From: Batillaria attramentaria
Lineage: Eukaryota > Mollusca > Gastropoda > Batillariidae
Length of the DNA: 64,000 nt
Reading direction: 5' to 3'
Assembly: GCA_018292915.2 (NCBI GenBank)
Contig: JACVVK020000005.1
Location: 4,055,001-4,119,000, forward strand
Each line of letters starts with the position of its first letter. The stretch's first letter is position 1. Positions 12,490-25,700 of the stretch are shown here, piece by piece. The notes below the pieces were generated by a model that searched no databases, was not told where the DNA came from, and saw only the letters and a program-made list of their open reading frames with translations. The translations under genes were made by a program, and so were the position numbers.

Positions 12490-13788
12490 TTTAGTGGGGT
12501 TTTTTTGTTTGTTTTTTGTTGTTGTTGTTGCTGTTGTTGTTTTTGCCTTTTGCCTTTGACGTCTGTTCTTTTCTTGTTGTCTGTCTGTTCTTCTCTTTTT
12601 AAGTTTTGGTCTTTCTGTTCTTCTGTCGGGAATCACAATCTTCTTTCTTCCGAATTTTGGTCTGTCTGTTGTCCTGGCTTTCTGGCACCCGATTTCTTAC
12701 GATGCAGGCGTGGTGAGAGAGATTGAAGCGGAGATAATGTACAGCTCAGGTGAAAAAAGATTGTGGTTGCAACCTGAGTCAAAGCCTCATGCGCTACACA
12801 GACGGCAAGTTATATCAGACTTCAGTTTTGAAAATAAGGTAAAACCGACCAGATGGCTGAAATGATACTCTTTACCTTTCTTCCCTAAGCAACCCCCCCC
12901 CCCCCTTCCCCCCAAACAAATCTTTCCCTCTCTCTCTGCCCATCGTCATCACCAGTGTTTCATCAAGACACTGCATCAGTTCAGCTTAGTTGGTTGCTAA
13001 TTATTGTTGATTCTGTGATATTAAAGCGGCACCTGGCAGGTTGAGCAACTCCCACCGTGCCAAAAACGTGTTTTGCAGAGATGCTGCCACTATTGAGCCC
13101 GTGGTCCTCCCAAAGTGTATTTTACTAATTTTAGAGCTTTGTAAACTTGTAATGTCGCTAGCGACCGCGTGCGAGTTGCACTGATACGGCGACTACTTGG
13201 CCGTAATTCTTGTCTGTTTCATTCAAACGCGTCACTTCACTTGCAAGTGAAGTTGGCGGCAGACGTACGTTTGGGCTCTTACCCTAGCAACGACAGCCCC
13301 AAAATGGTTCGTATTTTGCACACATCTAAATGGTATCAGTCATGTTCTTGTCTCCGTTATAAGCCTAGGTCGGTCTGTGAGCTTAAAAGACCTGCAAAAT
13401 GTATCCTTAATAAGGTTTAAACGTAGCAGATGCTCGTATAGGTACTTGTATGTGTATGTATGTGTAGACACATCGCTGAACCAAGTGAAGATTTGCCTTC
13501 ACTGCAAGGCCATTTGTCAGGGTCTTCCTGGCGTAAGATTCAGTGCGCGCAGAATTCATTTCAGGCCCTATTGCTTCTAAAGCAGTCTTTGCACAAGATC
13601 TTTCGCTCTGGCGCGTGCGCCAAATCTTTGCGAGGCAGGTATGCTTGTTTCGCATTAGAGATGGTCTGGCTTGGAGAAAATGTTATTTAATGCATGTATT
13701 CACGTTTGGTTAAGTAGCGCTCTGCTGCAGTAATTCAGTTACCGTAGGCGTTAAGGATTCCTTTCTGTGTGCTCGTATGTCTTTCTGC

Positions 13789-13819
<31 letters not shown>

Positions 13820-14283
13820 TTTTACATTGTAACGTAAAGGGCGAAATTACATTTCCGTGTCGGGAGGGATGAAATGCATTACAAGTATTGGTTTTATGCC
13901 TTCATCCATCATGCCAGAGCTGAAACTACAACGAACGATATTCGGAAGATATCGGTGATGGAAGATTTGCAAAACAGGTACATTATCGACCAGAAGAGCA
14001 GACATCCCCCCCCCCCCTTCTCTCTCTCTCTTTCTCTCTTTCTCCACTGAGATAATGGATTTCTTGCCGAAAGCTACATTTTTTCCCCACTTCTGAGACA
14101 GATTGAGATCCAGCATTTCCTGCAGGAGTAGGGGAAATCAATAGAATTGCTTCAGCCTGTTGAGCCCTATTCTATTTTGCAGTGTTTGTGTGTGTGTGTG
14201 TGTGGGGGGGGGCTTATTTGCAAATCGAGTGGTCAAAAGAGGGTATTTCGCAGACTTACGCAAATACAGGCGCCCAGGGGGAA

Positions 14284-14345
<62 letters not shown>

Positions 14346-16822
14346 CGCGCGTGTGTGCGTGCGCGCGTGTGCCGGCATACATCCGTGTTTGTCTTTTTTT
14401 GCTGACTTTCCAGACAGCCTCGGGTCTTGTAGATGTTCATCTGCCTTTTTTTTTATATATAATGCCTCCCAAAGGTACAGGATAAAAAGGCCTGTTTATT
14501 AAACACCACAGAACAGCAGGTCTGATAAACATCTCCTAATGGGTTCGTTCGGGAACCCTAACATGGTTTGGGGCGGGGAACTTGCGTCGGGGATCGTCCC
14601 AGTGCAGTCGGTACTTTCAAGTTCGTGGTGTTTCCAAAACAGTCCTCCTGCCCCCCCCCCCCCCTTTTTTTTCCCGTACACTTGGTTAGTTGACATGATG
14701 TGACCGGAGAAAAGGTTAGAACAATGTTGGCGCTTTAACCCGATTTCAAAAGTTTTTGTCTTAAACTATTTTTTAAATTCCTGATTCCGAAAGGTTTGCC
14801 GGCGTGAGGTGTTTCTGAACGCAGCCCTCGGTGCAGCACGGTCGTGAAGGAGTTCACTGTTCAGTTATCAAAGTGGACGACTCTCTCCCGTTGCCGTACC
14901 GCTTCAAAACTTTCGACGACGATTGCTCTCATTTAAAGCCGTTATTTAAAAAAAAAAGAGCATATATATATATATCTTTAGATTGCAGTAAGGTAATAGT
15001 ACAAGTCGGTTTCTGATTGGTAATCGGCCCCTTCTAATCGTTCTAACCGACAGTGGAAAAATCCAAAGCGTTTTTCCGTTGATACTGCGTTTAGAATTTG
15101 GAAGAACGCGGTGCTGTGGCGTGGGACCCCCGGCTGATTGACGGTGCAATGATTTGGAGCGGCATAGCACCGGAAAAACGCCCGTCCTTTTGGTTTCGCC
15201 CCCCGAGGGAACAGTCAAGCGCTGAATAAGTGAATTTGAATTTTTGCCCTTTCGCAGAGGCTGCAGGCGGCACTACCGGTCTCGCATTCGAGAGCATTTC
15301 GAGTGTACAGGCGCTGTCACAAACGAAACTGGTTTTTTTTTTTTTTTTAAGTAAAAAGTAAGTTGGCTTCTGTGAAGCCTAGTGAACACGGAAAAAAAGT
15401 ACGTTTGATTGTGTGTCTTAATGTTTGGCGTACAGTATCCCGAATTTCAAGATAGAACTTCGGGTGGGATTCTGTTGAAAACAGATTGCGCTGCACCATC
15501 AGTCAGTGTTCAAAAGGCAGGGGCCGATATCTATGCAGATGTTTCCAAAATAGTTCTCGTGGCATCTTCACAGACAACAACAGCACTGCCGCTGATAACT
15601 ATGATGACTGGTGCCATTTTCCGTGAAGCTGTTTCCAAAACAATTCAGCGATATGATGGGATTATGTTTCCGTCTCAAAGACTGAACACGATCGATTCGC
15701 CGCTGTATTACTAGTATATTTTTTCCTCCCATATCACGGACCGAAAATAGCTGGATTGAGGAGGCTGTTGAGTTAACGATGGTTTCGACAGAATGAGTGC
15801 TGACGCCACAGCCGACAGTGTAGAGATTGGGTTGTACAGACAATCTGCGGCAGAAGACGGTGGGTGCAATTTTCACCACCCATAGATCATCTTCAGGGAG
15901 AAGATGGATCTCATTTGCAAACACTTGCTTGCTTCACACCTTCCTTCCTACTCCAGGATTTGCTGTAGACCACGACTAATGGTTTTGTTGGTGGTTTTTG
16001 TTAGGGGGGCTGGTGTCTGAACAGAATGTTTGTAGTGTTGCCGTGATATTTGTACTTCAGAATCAGATTCGATAAATATCCACCGAGTGGGAAAAAAAAT
16101 GAACAGATGCACTGTGCAATGTCAGATTTATAAGATTCTAAAAACGTTTTTCGGTCATTCGCCCCGTCAAATTGTGGATGAATTTCGCAAAACCAGTCGG
16201 CATATGAGGAATTGCTACAGTATCCATATACATTTCATTACTGTTCGGAAGGACGGCATTACTGCTTGCCGGACTTTGAGCTGATGTCTGGCAACAGAGC
16301 CGGTTCCGATGGCATTTCCTGACGTCGTCTGCCACTAGAAAGGGAAACTATGAAACGTCAAACAGGTCCATGAATATTTGATGAGATCGCAAAAACCGAT
16401 ATGGTACGTGCATGCATAGTGTTTCCCTGCGGTAGAAACTCGCACGCGTATCATGGTATGTAGAGATGAGAAACACTGGTTGGTCTGACTACGGAAGGGA
16501 TGAAACTCGGCGATAACGAAGCAGCACCGACACAAGAATAGAAAGACATCTGTTTTCGCTGTCTCCTACTTTTACCGCTGTACAAATAGCGGGCTCAATG
16601 TAGCGTGCCTCGTCAATATGCACCCCCTTGCATAGAAACGGAAAGATGCTCTATTCCCCCTTGGTGTGGTGGGGCGGGAAGGGGGGGGGGGTATCTCAGT
16701 CGGTGCCGCTTGGGTCATTACGTGGCTGGGATACGGAGGCAAGGAATTATTGGAGCCGGATTCTGCGATTTGATGGGAGGATTTTTTTGTGTTTTTTTTT
16801 TTCTGTTGTGTATGGCAGGCAG

Positions 16823-16919
<97 letters not shown>

Positions 16920-19900
16920 TGTTGCACTGAAGACAATGTGAATAGGAATGAAGACAGGCGGAGATGGGAGAGATTAAAGGATGGTCTTCATTTAATTGTC
17001 ACAACCAGCAGAAATAACCATGACAGGGGAAGGAGATGAAGAAGAAGAAGAAAAGACAAAAAAGAAGGAAAAACAACAGAACCAATCATTTAAAGATCAC
17101 GTCTCCTGATTGTGTGGTTGCAGGAGGTGCTCTATGTGGCGCAACAGGACATGCAGCTTGCGGCATGCTCGGCGTTCCTTCAGATCCTGCAGGACCAGTT
17201 GGTGCCCATCCAGAACTACACCCAGACCTTCCTCCAGACCATCCTCTCTTGTGTCGACAGCAAAGACCCAGGTCAGAAAACTGCAGTTGCTTTCAGAACC
17301 TCCAGAACCTACCCCCACCCCCTCCCCCACCCCCCACACCTCCCGTCTTCATTCTGGTGGTTGCATGTAATAATTGTGAGAAATTGCTCTTATAAAGTAT
17401 TTTTTGTGAATCAACTAAATCATTCCATTTCCTTTTTTCAAACAGACGTTGCAGCAGCCTGGCTTGACACATTACTGGATGTCATTGACCTCTTACCCAA
17501 GGACATCATCAAAAAGGATGTAAGTATCCTGATTCCTAGTCACATCTGGTAAATGCAGACGGGGGGAAAAAAAGCAGACAGTGGAGGGATACTCTGGAAG
17601 CTATTGCCAGTGTTAGTTTTCTGAGGGGGAGCCGGGGTGGCCGAATGGTAGAACGCTGGACTTTCAATGCTCGGGTCATGAGTTCGAATCCCGGCTGGGG
17701 CCAAATATTTGTGCTGGCCTTTTTCTCACTGCCCTATCTTTGATATCACCCTTATGTGGTGGAAAAGGACGTTAAACTCCCTAACACCCACCCACTCAGT
17801 TTTCTGAGAATGTTCTTTAGTTTACTTTTGTGTATTTCCAGAGACATGATATGTCCAGACTGCATTTAGATCAGATTTTTAAAAAATTATTATTGTAATT
17901 ATGTTATTTTTGTTATTTCAGATTCTTAGCATTGCAATAAACAAGGGTCAGTTGTCCCAGCCCGTCCAGGCCCGGCTGTCCTGCTGTAAAATACTGGGCA
18001 AGGTGGCAACAAAGTTTGAGTCGTTTGTGTAAGTCATCTTCTTGCACCTGTCTGTGGGCAAGTACACTGTAAATGTAACAATTAGAAAACAAAACTGTTG
18101 AGTTTATCTGTTTAATAATTTGTTTGCACTGCCTTGTCCTTTTGCTGTTTTTCCTGCTGTAGAATACTGGGGAAGTTGACAGCAAAGTTTCTGTGTGGGG
18201 ACATAGCAGTATCCAATTGGTAACAAACTTGGAAGCAAAGTTGCCGAGTTTATATGTTTGATATCCATGTGTGCTTAGAGTAGGCCACACTTCGACTAGA
18301 GCGAACAGGTACCCACTACAGGGGAGCTAGCCATTGTCTCTGTTTCTGGTGTTTTTTTTTTTTTTTCAGTTACTTTCAAGAAGAAGTTGTAAGATAAGCA
18401 GGTGTGTGTGTGAAAAGTTATGTTACATAAGCATTCATGGACAAAGGAACAGAAATTAATTTTTCCCTTTGATGACGATGATGTTGATGATGGTGGTGAT
18501 TGCTGATTGCAGAATCAAGAAGGAAATCCTTCCTGTGGTCCAGCAGTTATGTCAGGATGTAGAGCATGAGGTTCGAGCCTGCATGTGCAACCAGCTAGAC
18601 GCAGTTGCTCGAGGGCTTGGGTAAGATCGCTTAACACTGAATAAAAGAGCATACAGTGCACATGAAATTCGCTCAGCTACACACTGAGTAAAAGAGCACA
18701 CAGTATGTGTTAAAGGCCGTATTTTTACAAGTTCCAGGCTCGCAATAGCCAGTGACAGTGTGGTTATACCACACTCAACCTTGTAGCCAAGTTGTTCTTG
18801 TTTACATGGCCATGAAGCCAGCATGTTGCAGTCGGAGCTCTGCTGATATCTAAAACAGACTATTTTGAGCACACAGGTACAGTCATTAACGCAACTGTTC
18901 CAAAACAGAAGTCTGTATAAAACCTAGTAATGGTAGCAATGACACCTGTAATGCTTGCAGTTATATTTGATACTAACTACATTAATACAGTGTATAGGCG
19001 CTTTATCCCAAATATTTGGCTCAAAGCGCTGCGAGCTAAATCCAACACGCACGCTCAAGTGAAACGCACGCATTCTCTAAGACACTGGACATGAACCCAT
19101 TACAGTCATGTGGTGCGAGGGGTCAGCTCAGCAATTTTAGTTTCGGAATTTTAGAATTGCATTTGTGTTTTTTTTGTTTGTTTTTTTTGTTTTGTGGGTT
19201 GAACATTTCCAAATTAGAGGGGGAGGAAGCCAGAGTACCCGGAGAGAACCCGCGATGGTCGGCCCGAACAAACGGTGCCACATATTCTTAGCCCCAAGTG
19301 GGACTCGAACCTGACCTTTCATGTTGGTGACAAAGTCTTAACCACTATACCACCGACCGCCTCAAAATTTAACTTATTAAAACTTGCATTAAACTCACTA
19401 TTTATGATCTAACACAAATCAGACATGGCTGCAGTTATGAGATGCTTGATGATCGATTGCCTCTGTTAACAGACTTGAAGCGACAAAAAGTGCAATACTG
19501 CCAGAGCTGGTGGAGCTGACAAATGACGAGGAGAGCGACGTGCGCGTTATGGGAATCGACACGGTGGTCGACTTGAGCAGCATGTTGGATGACGGTCAGT
19601 ACCTTAGCGCATTATGTACCCTTAGCTGCCAACCAACCCTTTTCATATATTGTATGATTTCTGGAATCAAATACGATAATTGCCAAAATATGATTTCCAG
19701 CATGGGGGGGGGGGGGGGGAGGGACAAACAAAGAAAATAAAATTCGCAAAATAATTCCTTTCCTACCGAATTCCGCGCCTGATCCACTTTTACTCCAACT
19801 TTACTGGTATGCATATGCGCGTAGCGAAACTTTCGCAAGTGGCAAACCAGTGTTCCTTACAACTTTCCAAACTTAGGATCGCTTTGACACTGTCAAATTC

Positions 19901-22722
19901 AGAGGGTCACTTTGTAAAATCAAAATGTCAGACATAATTATAAAAAAAACTCTTGTCTGCAAACTCACGCCATTCAAATTCTGAAAGCCACCAGTCTTTC
20001 AACTTTCATTTTGTACCCTTGACTGGCGCATGCTGGTGGAACTGTGGTTTTGACTGCGTCTGCAGTGCTTTCCACCACACTTGTCAAAGGTGCAGGTTTT
20101 TTGTCCGACAGTTTAGTAGAGTTAGTTGTTTCTTTGATTAAATCATTTGTACCTGATCGTGTTTTGGCTTTTGATACAATCGATGTAATGTAGCCCTTAT
20201 GCCCATTTTACATGGACCCTGTGTGAGGGGAAGTAACTCCTGCCATTTCCCCTGATTTTATCTGATGTCTAAGGAAGTGTGTGGATATATTCATTTATAT
20301 ATGAATATGCATCAAAACGAATATTTCATGACCATAGTTAATCACTGTAGTCATGATTTGTTTCGCAGACACAGTAGTTACGACAATAATTCCGCTGGTG
20401 TGCAAGTTCTGTCAGAGGGCGATGCAGGCAGAAGATGCTACCCTGCCTGTTGTCGCCAAGCAGCTGGGGCGCCTGTGTCATGGGCTTCATAGTAAGTTGC
20501 CAAACGCAGTAATGATGCTAGATGGAGAAGTTGGAGAGACTGCTTAGCATGCACATCATGAGTACTACACAACTTGATGCAGGATATGTTTTGCTGGAGC
20601 AAATGTCAGTGCGAACCCCATATCCAACCAGTTAAAGGAGTGTACGTGTATTGGAGGTGAAAATTCTTTCCAGGTTTCCTTTTTATTTAGAAGTGTTTTT
20701 TCCGTGTAAATTTAAATGTTAAAGGACATGATTAACACTGATCACGAGAGTGAGTGTGAACCAGGCCAGCGGAGAAAGTGGTAATGAATATGCATTCTGT
20801 AATTCAAATTACATATTACTTATTAGAGATTAAAATTCATTTGAGGTTGCCTTGTGATTTGCTGTTTTTTTGGGGGGGGGTTTCGATTCTGTTTGTTGTT
20901 GTTGTTGTAAATTTTACACTTTAGCCACTGTATCAGCTGTGTGATTTGTGCTAAGTGCAGTGATCCCCCCCACCCTCCCCACCCAATATCTTTAGTTCTT
21001 TTGATGCGGATAAAGCCTCTTGCTCCCATATTTTACATTTCCCTGATTGACTCAGTCATATTCCCATTTATATCCACATAGACTTTCTAATGTTGAATAA
21101 CATTCAATTACTACAAACACTTTACTTCTTTTTTTTTTCCTCACTGCAGGCAACCTCACTGATGAACAGTTACATTGGTTCGTCGATTACTACAAGAAGC
21201 TGTGTAAAGTTGGACTACCAGACAAACAGAAGGGAAATGAAAGTAAACAGGTAGTAAATTCCACGTGCTCGCTGAGCATGAAGCTCTTGTGGAGTCCTAA
21301 TCTGCAAAATTTACCCTTACGTTCTAAGGCCCGATGCACACGAGTGTCGGCGTCAGCACCATGAAGCATGCAGCAAAGGCTGTCTCGCATCATACGCCTC
21401 ACGTGAGCGCGCGGTGTGCGCCGTTTGCGTGCACACTTGTCTTCGGCGTCATTCGCCTGCACAGCTTGTTGCGCTGACCCACACTGCAAGCGCTGACCCA
21501 CACTGCTTTCTGATTGGCTGAAACCAAGTCTGCAGCGCGGCGCCGGCAGCAGAAATAGGACATGTTCTATACGCGGCGCCATAGGATTCCGCCGCCTGGC
21601 ACCATTGCTGCCGTTGCCTGACGCCAGGCACCGATGTCATGCACACGTGGCAGCGCCATGAAACTGCCGCTGGGAGTGAGATCCACCGCGCGGCATCATG
21701 ACGCTGACGCTCGTGTGCATCGGGCCTAAGCGCTAATGAACAAGAGAGGTTTTTGGAGGGGGTTGGACAAAAAAACCAAAAAAACCCAAGAGTTTTACCT
21801 GAATGTTCTTGCATCTACCAAATTCATTGATACCTTGTACCAAAGTTTGACATTTTTCAGGCACTACAAGTACATGCAGTGTTTGAGGATGAGGACTCTA
21901 CGGTTGAGACGCGACGGAATGCTGCTTTCAATTTTCCGGTGAGAACTTTGTTGAGTTAGGGGAAAACAAAAAAAAAAAACACCCAAAATTTGAAGGAACC
22001 CAAAATATTAATGTAAGTTAGCAATAGGAAATTGTTTTCAGATACCTTTGATCATTCTTACCGTTGCAGAATATTGCGAGAAATGCCAGTAATATCAGGC
22101 ACAGTTACTGGTGTGCGCTTTCAGCAAAAACTGTCTTCCTTTCTGTGTATGGAGCATTTTGTTGTTGCTATTTATTTTTGTTGTTATTGCTGCTGTTGTG
22201 CTATGTGGATGTTTTGTGTTTTTAATAAAATTTGGTTGGCAATGCCTGCTCAGTGTTAAATTGGTTAGAACCACTTCAACAGCTGATTATTTCATTTCCT
22301 GCAATTTTCACCTCCACAGGCAATGGCAACGCTTGTGGGTATGAAACACTTCAAGTCGGAGTTGCATCCAACCTTCACACTTTTGTGTAAAGATCCACAT
22401 ATACATGTCCGGAAAACCATTGCTAGTGGCTTTCATGAGGTGAGTAATGACCTGGTTTTTTTTTTTGTTTTTTTTTTAAAGGTCCACATTTCATTCCATT
22501 TATCCAACAGTTCATTTCAGATGTCATGTCTGTCTTTATCAGGCAGTTATTGTCAAGAGCCTGTCAGTCAGCGTAGTTTTCTTCACGGTGTATGTCTACT
22601 CTGTGCTGGAACTTGTGGTCATTATTTCTAGGGCTGACATCAGAGGAGAGAGAGAGAGAGAGAAAATGGGCGGTCTTTCCTTTATGGACAATCTTCTCTC
22701 AGATGAAGTGATTTTGAGTCCA

Positions 22723-22776
<54 letters not shown>

Positions 22777-25700
22777 TGGTGCTGTAAATATCAGCATGCT
22801 TTTTCATTAATTTGGCTCTGATGTTGACATATAATAATTAGAGCCCACAGCTCATAGGCATATGCCAACACATATAATAATTATATGTGCATGCATATGA
22901 GCTGTGGGCTCTAGTTGTTTGTGAATGTATGCCATTGTCACAGTGTATCCTCCATACCCCAGAAGAGGCTAAAGGACTCGTGTGTGTGTGTGTTCGTGTG
23001 TGTGTGTGCGTGTGTGTGTACGTGCGTGTGTGCGTGCGTGCAGGTGGCCAAGCTCTTGGGGCACAATGTAAGTGCGATCTTCAATGATCTCATCACGCTA
23101 CTCAAGGATGAAAACGCAGAGGTAAGAAAGGTGTTGCTGCAAATTTGGTTGAGTTTTGGGTTTTAGTTTTGGCTGTTTTGACATGTTCGTACAGTGTAGT
23201 GTTCCGTGCTATTGTCTGAACATGACAGAGAATTATAAACACATTGCAATACATACTGTCATTTTCAAAGAGTTGATTACCGATGGAATATACAGCAATA
23301 ATCTAGGTATTTGCATGGAACTGTACCGAGCTACCTTTTCAGGTTGACCAGACTACCACAGTCTGGTGTTCTGTGACTCTTGTGAAACTGATACAACGGA
23401 ACAGAGATGACTGCAAACCTTGAGGGAACAGTGTAACTCGATGACAATTAATTAAAGCACTGTTGATTTCATTCTCTCTTCAAGATGGCATCTCTGCGCC
23501 CAGAGTATAACCAAACCCATATGCTGTCCACCCCACCTCCGAAAAGTCCCTCCAGGTTTCATTATGGGACTGTTCCAGTGTTTGATCGGCTAGGCCCCTT
23601 GTTACACCCTTTTACCGTTGATTGTCTGCCGCTGCCTCTTTGCAGGCCTCTGCAGGCGGTCTTTCTGTGATTACTATGATGTACAAATCAATGTGTTTTC
23701 TAGGTGCTGAAGGGTGCTGTTGCAAGCTTTCCACCATCTATAGAAGTGATGTCCAGGGGTGGTGCTCCGCTGTCAGAAGCGAAGGTAGGCATTCATTTTG
23801 ACTCACGTGTGTGGCCAAAGTAGCGTTGCTCGTTTTCGTCTTGTCTGCCATCTTGCCGGTTGTCTGTTGGGTGTTCCTGTGTGGCAGGACTTTCACACTG
23901 GCCTTGGGGTGTTTGTTTGTTTTTGTTTTTTTATATTTATTAAGCTTAGCATTTATTCTGTGCTGGTCTGATAATTTTCTTTCCAAAACTGAGCGTATTT
24001 TTTGTTTAAAAACTGTTTAGGTGACACACGTAAGTTAATATACAGTTTGACTGGGATTTTGTTCATGTGTTTATCTCTCTTCCTTAAAAAAAAACAAAAA
24101 AAAAAAAACAATGTCTTTGTGTCCTGAGTTTTGTTAAGCTTTTTGTTTGGGGTTTTTGTTTTTTGGTTTATTTGTACACTTGCTTTTGAATGGGAAATGA
24201 GCAAGACGTTACATTGTAGTGGCATGCAGTATTTTCCTCATGTATGTGAGATACATAAGGTGCTCCTCCCTCACCAACCTGGGACAAAAGGTTAGAAAAG
24301 AAAAAGAAAGCTCTACTGCATGTGTTGAGAGCTGTTGTCATGCCTAAGCAGAAAACTACAAGTGCTGCACATATTTGAAGATAAGAGAAAACAAAATTGA
24401 GATAGTTTACCAGTACAGTCATTCTGTGTGTGTGTGTGTGCGTGCGTGCTTGTGCGTGCGTGCGCGCGTGTTTTGTGTGTGTAAATTTCTGTATATAGAG
24501 TAAGAACAAACATTTGTCACAATCTACACCACGAAAAGCATGTCATCGAAGAGCTGGGAGTGCATCATCACAGTGTTTTTCACTCCAGTATCGTCGCAGT
24601 TTTCTACCTGTAAAGATCCTTAAATTTCCACCTGTTCAAAACTTAACCACATTCTTTTTGATTCCTTTTTTGGTGCATGGTGAATGTACATCTGCACAAC
24701 TAAGACCTGTTTCATCATGGCGATACTTTTCAGTGACATCAGTGTTATCCATAATCCTGGTGACTCCAACACTCGTTGGTTTTGGTGAAAGTGTTTGAGC
24801 ATGCGTGTGCCGATTGTTTTCTGACCTGGTGTGTTCAAACTACAGATGATTGTCTAACGGGTTACACAGTGTATTCTGTCATATTAAACTTTATCCATAA
24901 CAGCTCTGGAAGAAAAAAAAAGAAGAAGAAGAGAAAACCAACAATGTCACCACCAAACAAAAAAACAACAGCAACAACAACAAAAACAAAATAAACAAAA
25001 CACAACAACAAAACAATGACAGTGTTTGTGCATGAACTTACGTGGAATGTTTTTGTATGTTACTGTTTCCACCACCATCTTACAAATTCAGATTATCACA
25101 AATTCACACTCAGTATATGTACAGCCTGTGAAATCATCTGTGCAATGGACTGAAGACATTAAACTTTTTAATACCCACACACTCGGTGTTAAGGATGGGG
25201 ATGGGCGCAGTGTGGGGAAGGTGGATGAACTTGTTATTGATAGAGGTGGGATAGCTTTGTGGAGGGGGGGGGGGGCGGAGGGGGGAGGGGAGGGGATAAA
25301 ATAACCTAGATTGGCCGGACACATCTTTAGTTAGCCTTACATGTGAGGTGTAATCAAAATTTACGACCTTTTTTCATTGCTATGCCGCTTCAAAAGTTTT
25401 GTCAGTTTAGAGCTGTTGTTTTAAGACAAGAGCATATACACATCTTCAGATCATAGAAATGTTTTCTGGCTGGTAAACGGCCCCTTTCAATCGGTCTAAC
25501 GGACAGCAGAAAATCCAAAGCGTTGTTTCCAGTGCTATGATATTTTGAATTTGGAAAAACACGGTGCTGTGGCGTGGTGACCCGCTGATCTGGAGCGGCA
25601 TAGCACTGGAAAAACACCCGTCCATTTTGTTTCACCCCTGCGTTACGCAGAACCACATGCATGTGTAGCAACTCGACAGAGACAAGTCCGTCTGTAGCAC

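Larger units (their letters stand above)
6194..17123 (+). other. Long PPP4R4 intron (10.9 kb)
   Basis: The intron holds microsatellites (AG 7119-7152, TG 7609-7672, CA 11393-11614, CT 12197-12486, GT 14287-14340, CA 16824-16915), a minus-strand LINE tail (7256-7345), a degenerate tandem array (8439-8975), a dispersed repeat (14890-15210) and poly-C runs. I found no PPP4R4 exon and no independent gene inside it. Confidence 0.7.

Noticed and set aside
12010..12726. 238-codon plus-strand frame
   Set aside because: Mostly Ser/Leu from CT repeats; no splice context or protein features.
17637..17705. Possible tRNA gene
   Set aside because: Same reason; it is the head of SINE family A, which has several copies here.
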